5,135 nucleotides of DNA from an uncultured Bacteroidota bacterium. Lineage in GTDB: Bacteria; Bacteroidota; Bacteroidia; Chitinophagales; Chitinophagaceae. Each line of letters starts with the position of its first letter. Positions within the stretch are counted from its first letter, which is position 1. The translations under genes and the position numbers were made by a program. Where the stretch lies: positions 1-5,135 of the forward strand of contig CAMLGP010000280.1 of the NCBI GenBank assembly GCA_946479535.1, in the 5' to 3' direction. The notes beneath the pieces are model-generated. The model was not told the DNA's origin. It was given only the letters and a program-made list of their open reading frames with translations, and searched no databases. Shown piece after piece: positions 1-5,135 of this stretch.

Positions 1-3000
1 TGTTTGGAATTACTTGCATTCAATTGAGTGGAACCTGACGAATTGCAATCATTATCATCCCATACAATTCCGCTTCCCTGGCTGATCAGGCTTTCAACAA
101 TGAACAGGCCTTTCATAGCTACCAGGTCTGCTTTATCCTTTATTCTCAACTGGCCTTTCTTAATGTAGATGTTTACCGAGATGATATTAAATCCATCATC
201 TACAATGAACTGCTCATCATCTGTTGTGTTATCGCCGAGGTAGAAGGTAACCTTCGGACCATTCACATTCAGCATCACATATCCACCAACCTCAACGGTA
301 TTGCGGATGCGAACAGAAGTGCATTCACCGAATTTCACTTTAGTAATATTGCTGGCTCTACCATCAATTTGCATATCCTCCACATTCAATATGCCACCAA
401 CCGGAGTAAACGTGACCTGTGCACCTTCTTCAATGATGATCTTTCCATACAAGTTTCCAGTAATGGTTACTGTTACATTCTTTTTAATGCGCAGTTCTTT
501 ATGATTGGTACTTACAGGCGTTGTTGTGCTTGAACTTACCGTACGGTTACTCAAACCGGTTGTTGTTCCGCTGAACAGGAAGAAAGGCGGATTTGGGCCA
601 TCCACTGCAGGCGTTGAAAACTTATTGGGAATAAATGTACCTGGTTGAGCGGAGATAGTTTTTGCTTTCACAAAATCAGGTGAAAGAATAACAGTTCCTG
701 CTTTGAACTCTGCCACACCCGTAGATGAAGTAACGCCCACTGAACCATTGATCAGGTTGAAATCTGCAAAGCGGGCTTCTTTGGTTGCATATACTATATA
801 TGGGGTACTATTATCGGTTACTGTGATCGTTTGTATTTGAGCAGGAGCCTGATTGCCATTGGCATCAGCCAGTTTCCATTTGCGGTATATCGTAACATTA
901 TTACCACAGCTTGTCACTGAATCAGTAAATGTTGCCTGCAAACCAGTTGAACAATTATCGGATTCATTGGTAACATCGCCCGTAACAGCAACGCTTGCAT
1001 CATAAGTACATGTTCCATTGAAGTTGATGGTCTTGTCTGCCGGTTTGGTAAATGTTGGCGCAATATTATCTGTAACAGTTACCGTAAATGAACAGGTAGC
1101 AGTATGTCCCGCTGCATCAGTCACTACAAATGTATTGGCTGTTGTACCGGCAGGGAATGTTGAACCACTGGCAAGCCCAGACGTTTGCTGAATAACAGCA
1201 CCCGTGCAATTGTCTGCAAAGTTCACTGTATAATTTGCTACAGCGCCACAGTTGCCTGGATCAGCATTGCGGGTGATATTGGCAGGGCAACTGATTGTGG
1301 GGCTCTCGGTATCATTAACGGTTACTGTGAAGGAACAGGTAGCTGTTCCGCCAGCAGCGTCTGTTACTACAAATGTATTGGTGGTCACACCAACTGGAAA
1401 TACAGAACCACTGGTCAAACCGGCTGTCTGATTCAGTGTTTTTGTTCCGCAGCCACCACTAACAGGAACTGTATAGGTAACTGTTGCGCCACATACGCCA
1501 GCATCATTATTCTTCACAATATTATCCGGACAGGTTATAACCGGAGGGGCTGGCTGCTCAAATTTATAACGGGTAAATACAGGGAAGTGGTCAGATGTGG
1601 TAGTACCATAATTAGTTACCAGGCTGGTTACATCAGACAGAATAGTAGCGCTTGATGGTATATAATAAGGTACCATATCATTGGAAACTATTACATGGTC
1701 AATCACATCATTGAATCCTGTAGTTGATTTCTTGCCAGCCAGACTTAATGGAAGTGTAACCGCTGTAAAATTGACCGGATCATCTGTAAAGCTGTTCCAG
1801 GATGTTGTTGTAAACCCGGATGTAATTGATTTATCGAGATCATCATTAAAATCACCCAGGATAACAATATTGTCATTCGGGAATAAATTGTTCAATGTAA
1901 AGTATAAGGAATCAGCTCCACTCTTTCTTCTCGCATAAGCAGTAGCTGTTGGTGATGTATTTGCCTTGGCATGTACCAGCACAAATTTGATATTCCTGGT
2001 TACACAGTTCAGTGTTACATCTGCAGACATCATGAAAGGATATCGTCCGCTAGACCAGTAATTATAGGCAGGATTGCTTAAATCACTCGCCGTATTTACT
2101 CCATTAGTTAGCAATGCCGTAGTTGTAATGTTGCTGAATATGGAAGTCTTATAAACGAATGCTGCTTTCTGTGCTTCACCCAATGGAGAAGGGTTATTCT
2201 CATTGGGATTCACATGTGAACCAAAATTGCAGATCACATAGCTGTATCCCGGCATCTGGCTTACTATATTAGCCAATCTTGATTCATCCACAACTTCTAT
2301 CAAACCAAACAGGTCTGCTCCGGTACTTGTCAACACCGTTTTTGCATTTTGCTCCTGCAGAGGATCATTGGTTGGTCCCAGTGAAGGATCAGTGCTGCCA
2401 AACCATTCCATATTCCAGTTCACCACTTCAAGTGTTGTAGCCGGATCAATACTGGTTCCTTTCAGGTTCACAGTGGAAGACAATGTTGAAGTAGCCACCA
2501 TTATAGTGCCGGTGAAGTCCTGATTGGCCTGTGATGGAGCAAAGCGTACATAAACTGTCTCATTAATATTATTGGCTTCAGCCACGGTATAAGTTAATGA
2601 AGGGCTGAAGCTGCCTCCATCCTTTGACAGGAGGAAGTCAGCACTGGCATTTAGTGTAACCTCATCGGTAAGATCATTGCCGATAAAGTTGAATGTTTTA
2701 TCACCCGTTGAACCGTTGGCTACAAAATTGAATTGCAGGTCAGTAGTGCTTACGGTCAGACTTGGCGGTGGCGGTGTAGCTGAATTTATCACGCTGATAT
2801 CATCCAGTGTCCATCTTGCGCCTTCCTCATCTGATGAAGTATAGACAAATGCAATATGAACATTCCCCTGCTTAAAGGCAGAGAAATTTATATCAGAAGA
2901 TAATGTCCATATATTGGAAGCGAGACCAGGAAATTTTCCATTGAGATCAGTCCAGGTTGCCAGGTTGGGATCACCACTGGTATAATCAGTAGAGATCTTC

Positions 3001-5135
3001 AGTTGTAATGGCTGACCATTAAAGGCAGTGCGGCTCCAGAAGGAAAGAAGCGGGAAGGTTGTGCCGGTAAGATTGAGTGATGGGGAGATCAGCCAATCGA
3101 TATTGGGTACATTGGTGCCATTGGCAAATCCATTCATCTGAACTGCATTCGGGAATGCAGCTGTGCCATTAGGTGCTGCAGGGTCACGACCAAAAGGAGT
3201 ACAGTCCCATGTAGTAGCGCCTGCCTGGCTGAATTGCGTAAAGCCATTGGGCAATAAACCCGTTCCCGTACAATTCTGGAAATCAAAGTTGGCTGGAAGA
3301 TTTACTGCAACAGATGAATTATAAGTAGTGAATGACCAGGCAGCATTGGTGATTCCGGCAAAGTCATTGCCGTATACATCTTCAAATGCACCTGCGCTGA
3401 TCTGTATTGAATAAGCGCTTCCACCATTAAGTGTAGTGTTAATTGAAACAACGCTGTTATTGGAAATAGCAATGGAAGTAGAATTTACATCAATTGGCGC
3501 ACCAGCAACGCCATTTTCAACCAGGGTAATATTGCCTGTTCCTTTTAAAACAGGTTTATCAAATGTCAGTGTCAAAGGAATATTATAAGGGATATCCACT
3601 GAATTATTGGGTGGACTCAATGAAATAATTGCAGGAGCGGTTGTTGTATAGAGCCTGTTACGCGGAATAGGTGTGGCAATAACAAAATCAGTTGAGTTAT
3701 TATTATTGTCAACACCGTCTGCTACTCTAACCAATGCTGTTGCATTTTCAGGAGCAGCGGTAGGAGCTGTTTCAAAGCCTGTGGCTGTAGGAGCATAACC
3801 AACTTTATCGATCACGGTAATACCAAATGGATTGGCCCCATTTTGTGCAACCGTTGAATTGCTTAGTAATACTTTACCTGCTGTGGCACCCATGGCAATT
3901 GTTCCGCTTACATCTGGTGCTGGTAATGATGTTGTGCCTCCGGCACCAGCTGCTTCCTGGATCAGGAAGAAACTATGCGCAGGAATTATTCCTGATAATG
4001 GAGTGACCGTCCAGTTTCCGGTACCTGCTGCACTCAGGTATTGTACAGACCATCCGGTAAGGTTCACAGGTGTATTTTCATTATTATAAAGTTCAATGAA
4101 GTCATTCTTGAAAGTGGCTCCAGAGTTACCACCACCGCCATAAACCTGGTTGATCACCACATTGGCTGGAGGGGGATTATCATTGTCTGTTAAATTGATG
4201 CTTGCATTGGCTGTTCCTATTGTAGCACCATTGGTTGCATTGTTCAGTGTGATGGTTATGGTTTCGATTCCTTCAAATAATGCATCGTCAATAACACTTA
4301 AAGTAATGGTGCCGCTATTTGAGTTCTGCGGTATTGTAATACTGCCCGCCAGTGCATCTGTATAATCGGCGGATGTAGCAGTACCACCCAGGGTATAATT
4401 AACGGTAATACCACCCGCTGGGGCATTACCTGATAAGTTTATTGTAAATGTACCATTGGTAGCAGGCTCGGCTGCATTCACACCAGCAGCTACTGAAGCA
4501 GAAAGCGCTACATCATTATCGGCCAGATTAATTGAGGCATTATCTGTTCCGAGTATATAGTCTGCAGTTGGCGCTGAAAGTGTGAGCAGAATATTCTCCA
4601 ATGATTCTGCAGTTGCATCATCCACCGGGGTAATAGTTACTGTTACTGATGAAGTGCCTGCAGGAACGGTCAAAGTTCCGGTAGAGGTAACAGAAGGAGT
4701 GGTGCCAGTTGAATAGCTAACGGTATAATCAGTACCAAAAGCTGCGGTTCCGGCATACGCGAAATTGATATCTGTCTGGACGCTGGTAGTACTGTTGAAA
4801 TTAATGGTGAAAGAGCCATTGGTAGCAGGTTCAGCAGCATTTGTAACGGCCGCTACTGAAATTGTATTTACAGACGTTGTTGATCCACTGATATCAATAT
4901 CATCAATACCCACCCATTCGTCACTACCTACTGCGTTTGTGGTCATGATGCGGATCTCCAGTTGGGCCTGGTTATCGCAAGCGGATGGTAATGTAACATC
5001 AATGGGTGTAACTAATGTAGCTAATGACGGACCAGTAGTGGCATCAGCAACATAACCTGTTGGAACATTGGTAAAATTGCCGGTATTTCCTATGCGGTAT
5101 TGGAGTGCTACCTGCATAATGGCATCATCAGTTGT
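1..5135 (-). CDS. Giant multidomain extracellular EEP-family (DNase I-like) nuclease, partial at both ends
   Basis: A single minus-strand frame is open across the whole window (1711 codons, positions 5135 to 3). Domain landmarks checked along its length all fall in the same frame, so no frameshift is visible. Domain order is beta-sandwich end, Calx-beta x2, lamin-tail, Big_5, anchor-J jelly roll, Ig-like, EEP nuclease, HYR x2 plus a diverged third, and an unassigned beta-rich module. The lamin-tail plus EEP pairing is typical of ExeM/NucH-like extracellular nucleases. The likely role is divalent-metal-dependent hydrolysis of phosphodiester bonds, probably in extracellular DNA, outside the cell or on its surface. 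Substrate is inferred; other EEP members cleave phosphomonoesters or lipids. Calx-beta and HYR modules suggest Ca-stabilised adhesion. The start, signal peptide, stop and any type IX secretion C-terminal domain are outside the window, so export route and full length are unknown. No neighbouring gene is visible. Confidence 0.95.
3..809 (-). other. Unassigned beta-rich C-terminal module (incomplete)
   Basis: Residues 1443-1711, continuing past the window edge. I do not recognise a named family. Visible features are an entry segment YIVYATKEARFADF, a lysine-rich KELRIKKNVTVTITG strand, an IIIEEGAQVTFTPVGG turn, then short alternating strands (KVKFGECTSVRIRN, GPKVTFYLGDN, NIYIKKGQLRIKD) and an acidic WDDNDCNSS near the edge. 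The regular short strands with Gly/Asn turns suggest a beta-helix or stacked-strand fold as in passenger or surface adhesins. It contains none of the DNase or HYR motifs. It could be a surface-display or polymerising module ahead of a secretion signal, but nothing in the window shows this. Confidence 0.6.
810..1067 (-). other. Domain: diverged HYR-like / Ig-like repeat 3
   Basis: Residues 1357-1442. It starts APTFTKPADKTINFNGTCTY and ends NQAPAQIQTITVTDN, with SDNCSTG and TSCGNN inside and IYRKWKLADANGN as the late strand. The overall order (x-P-A-D, C, DNC, 'A-D-A-x-G-N', 'I-T-V-T-D') follows the HYR plan, but the first CP motif is KP and the TSG-FP-G turn is absent. This type of module often follows HYR repeats in Bacteroidota proteins ('R-x-W-x-x-x-D-x-x-G-N' Ig-like). 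Function is presumably structural. Confidence 0.7.
1068..1310 (-). other. Domain: HYR repeat 2
   Basis: Residues 1276-1356. The hallmarks repeat those of copy 1: TISCPANITRN, GNCGAVANYTV, DNCTGAV, LASGSTFPAGTTANTFVV, DAAGHTATCSFTVTVTD. The four cysteines are kept. Its period relative to repeat 1 is 81 codons. Confidence 0.93.
1077..1379 (-). repeat. HYR-associated direct repeat (two 60-nt units, 243-nt period)
   Basis: Units at 1320-1379 and 1077-1136 encode the same 20-residue stretch (NTFVVTDAAG-x-TATCSFTVT) with one amino acid change (Gly versus His). At codon level I count 11 silent changes and one replacement. This is a protein-level internal repeat, not a recent DNA duplication or mobile sequence. 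Confidence 0.85.
1311..1547 (-). other. Domain: HYR repeat 1
   Basis: Residues 1197-1275. Hallmarks are VITCPDNIVKN, AGVCGATVTYTVP, the GGCGTK turn, LTSGSVFPVG and a closing ATCSFTVTVND. Four cysteines sit at the positions usual for bacterial HYR modules and could form two disulfides after export. HYR is an Ig-like adhesion module. It begins right after the nuclease domain and is followed without a linker by repeat 2. Confidence 0.93.
1560..2432 (-). other. Domain: endonuclease/exonuclease/phosphatase (EEP, DNase I-like), catalytic
   Basis: Residues 902-1192, a full-length EEP fold. The conserved blocks appear in order: VVNWNMEWF with N908, LFGLIEVVD with E947 (metal ligand), AAFVYK with Y995, SGRYPF with R1031, LVHAKA with H1055, ILGDFNDD with D1095 and N1097, IDHVIVS with D1146, and TSDHFPVF with D1182 and catalytic H1183. 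By analogy with DNase I these correspond to N7, E39, Y76, R111, H134, D168, N170, D212, D251 and H252, so the enzyme should be active. The reaction is Mg2+/Ca2+-dependent phosphodiester hydrolysis; DNA is the most likely substrate given the lamin-tail context. Two cysteines (in VICNFG and LNCVTR) are within the domain. Confidence 0.93.
2445..2762 (-). other. Domain: Ig-like beta-sandwich preceding the nuclease
   Basis: Residues 792-897. Landmarks are SLTVSTTDLQFNFVANGSTG, a GNDLTDEVTLNA strand, TVYVRFAPSQANQDFTGTI and the final TVNLKGTS. The 'V-Y-V-R-F-x-P ... F-x-G-x-I ... V-x-L-x-G' ending is a recurring Ig-like module in Bacteroidota extracellular nucleases, placed directly before the catalytic domain as here. 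It is structural; I do not assign a Pfam number. Confidence 0.75.
2781..3302 (-). other. Domain: choice-of-anchor-J / cleaved-adhesin-like jelly roll
   Basis: Residues 612-785. It opens NFDFQNCTGTGLLPNGFTQF, with the aromatic 'F-D-F-x-x-C ... GF' start seen in anchor-J-type domains, then NIDWLISPSLNLTG, FPLLSFWSRTAFNG, and ends in RWTLDDISVIN. The 'DWLISP', 'LSFW' and 'W-x-LDDISV' motifs are hallmarks of cleaved-adhesin/MAM-like jelly rolls in Bacteroidota surface proteins. Such domains commonly bind glycans or proteins; the ligand here is unknown. A PPPP linker (2763-2774) separates it from the next domain. Confidence 0.8.
3324..3647 (-). other. Domain: Big_5 / SbsA-type Ig-like
   Basis: Residues 497-604. 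The segment PAIISLSPPNNSVDIPYNIP, followed by LTLTFDKPVLKGTGNITLVE, is the standard start of the Big_5 (SbsA Ig-like) family. Also present are the YSIQISAGAFEDVYGNDFAG strand-turn and the closing AAWSFTT. Length (about 108 residues) is normal. The domain is structural and links the LTD to the jelly-roll module that follows. Confidence 0.9.
3666..4166 (-). other. Domain: lamin-tail domain (LTD)
   Basis: Residues 324-490. It begins with the characteristic VVINQVYGGGGNSGATF and continues NDFIELYNNENTPVNLTGWS, the classic bacterial LTD opening in which a structural feature 'belongs' on an Ig-like fold. Later landmarks are SFFLIQEAAGAGG and the GTIAMGATAGKVLLSN strand pair. The end, around STDFVIATPIPRN, matches the usual close of the domain. 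Bacterial LTDs are often fused to secreted EEP nucleases and are thought to bind membrane, cell-surface or nucleic acid partners. That binding role is family knowledge and is not shown here. Confidence 0.93.
4179..4511 (-). other. Domain: Calx-beta 2
   Basis: Residues 209-319. This second copy has the same landmarks as the first: NAAEPATNGTFTINL, GTATSADYTD, SITIPQNSNSGTITLSVIDD, FEGIETITITL and the closing NLTDND. The AADY-like segment and paired acidic residues fit the Calx-beta Ca2+ site. The motif AAEPATNG recurs exactly 121 residues after its position in copy 1, so the two form a tandem array. A short NPPP linker leads to the lamin-tail domain. Confidence 0.92.
4453..4829 (-). repeat. 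Calx-beta-associated direct repeat (363-nt period)
   Basis: The 14-nt plus-strand string ccattggtagcagg occurs at 4816-4829 and 4453-4466. It encodes the PATNG part of the AAEPATNG motif that opens the two Calx-beta domains. The spacing is 121 codons, so it reflects the tandem domain array. Confidence 0.8.
4512..4871 (-). other. Domain: Calx-beta 1
   Basis: Residues 89-208. It shows the usual Calx-beta pattern: an opening Glu-Pro segment (NAAEPATNGSFTINF), an internal FGTDYTVS strand, a TLTVPAGTSSVTVTITPVDD core, an E-x-x-E-x-like turn (AESLENILLTL), and the terminal NLADND. Acidic residues at the turn and at the end are those that bind Ca2+ in the family. It is followed without a linker by a second copy. 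Its role is probably a rigid, calcium-stiffened spacer or adhesive module. Confidence 0.9.
4872..5135 (-). other. Domain: C-terminal part of a beta-sandwich (jelly-roll-like) domain
   Basis: Residues 1-88. The visible part has alternating hydrophobic strands (LQYRIGNTGNF, AQLEIRIMTTN) and ends in EWVGIDDIDISG. A closing strand of the form W-[IV]-G-[IL]-D-[DN]-I is common at the end of jelly-roll binding domains that precede Calx-beta or lamin-tail modules in secreted Bacteroidota proteins. The N-terminal half lies beyond the window edge, so the family cannot be fixed. A carbohydrate- or surface-binding role is only a guess. Confidence 0.55.

Noticed and set aside
301..504. Plus-strand open frame of 67 codons
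   Set aside because: It is antisense to the unassigned C-terminal module, whose minus-strand frame is continuous with the rest of the protein.
785..815. AT-rich patch (ttgcatatactatata) resembling a promoter
   Set aside because: It encodes PYIVYATK inside the continuous frame, no gene starts nearby on either strand, and it does not fit a convincing Bacteroidota -33/-7 pair.
1185..1655. Plus-strand open frame of 156 codons, rich in Cys and Gly
   Set aside because: It lies antisense to the two HYR domains and the end of the nuclease. Its Cys/Gly/Thr composition is a by-product of the reverse frame of repeated HYR codons, and the silent-change pattern supports the minus strand.
1681..1938. Plus-strand open frame of 85 codons
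   Set aside because: It is antisense to the GDFND and IDHV motifs of the nuclease domain, which are unambiguous on the minus strand.
3832..5055. Plus-strand open frames at 3832-4089, 4150-4365 and 4765-5055, with hydrophobic membrane-like stretches
   Set aside because: All three are antisense to the lamin-tail and Calx-beta domains. The hydrophobic look comes from reverse-complemented Asn/Thr/Asp codons read as Val/Leu/Ile. There is no credible gene context.
1..5135. Possible CRISPR array, tRNA, rRNA, insertion sequence or new multi-gene defence system
   Set aside because: No short regularly spaced identical repeats, inverted-repeat ends, transposase motifs or RNA-gene signatures were seen. 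The only repeats have periods set by protein domains, and only one gene is present.

Overview
The window is coding throughout. It lies inside one very large gene on the minus strand that is open at both edges: 1711 complete codons run from position 5135 down to position 3 with no stop codon. Neither the start codon nor the stop codon is in the window, so signal peptide, C-terminal sorting domain, promoter and terminator cannot be judged here. There is no intergenic DNA. Residue numbers in this annotation count from the first complete codon at 5135.

The encoded protein is a modular, probably secreted or surface-bound nuclease. From N to C it contains: the end of a beta-sandwich domain (residues 1-88); two Calx-beta domains (89-208, 209-319); a lamin-tail domain (324-490); a Big_5/SbsA-like Ig domain (497-604); a choice-of-anchor-J / cleaved-adhesin-like jelly roll (612-785); a PPPP linker; an Ig-like domain (792-897); a complete endonuclease/exonuclease/phosphatase (EEP, DNase I-like) domain with all recognisable catalytic residues (902-1192); two canonical HYR domains and a third, diverged one (1197-1442); and a beta-rich C-terminal module I cannot assign (1443-1711). 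The lamin-tail plus EEP combination resembles ExeM/NucH-type extracellular nucleases. The most likely job is metal-dependent cleavage of extracellular nucleic acid (or another phosphodiester or phosphomonoester substrate) by an enzyme held on a long adhesive stalk.

The domain set, the moderate GC content and the Asn/Thr/Ser-rich beta-sandwich composition suggest Bacteroidota, perhaps a Chitinophagaceae-like soil or freshwater bacterium. This placement is inference from style, not from a marker gene. In such organisms these proteins are usually exported by the type IX secretion system, but the diagnostic C-terminal domain would lie beyond position 1.

I see no RNA gene, mobile element, CRISPR array or novel multi-gene system. 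The plus-strand open frames are antisense shadows of this gene. The points worth a second look are the intact nuclease inside an adhesin-like scaffold, the unassigned C-terminal module, and the HYR repeats, which differ almost only at silent positions.
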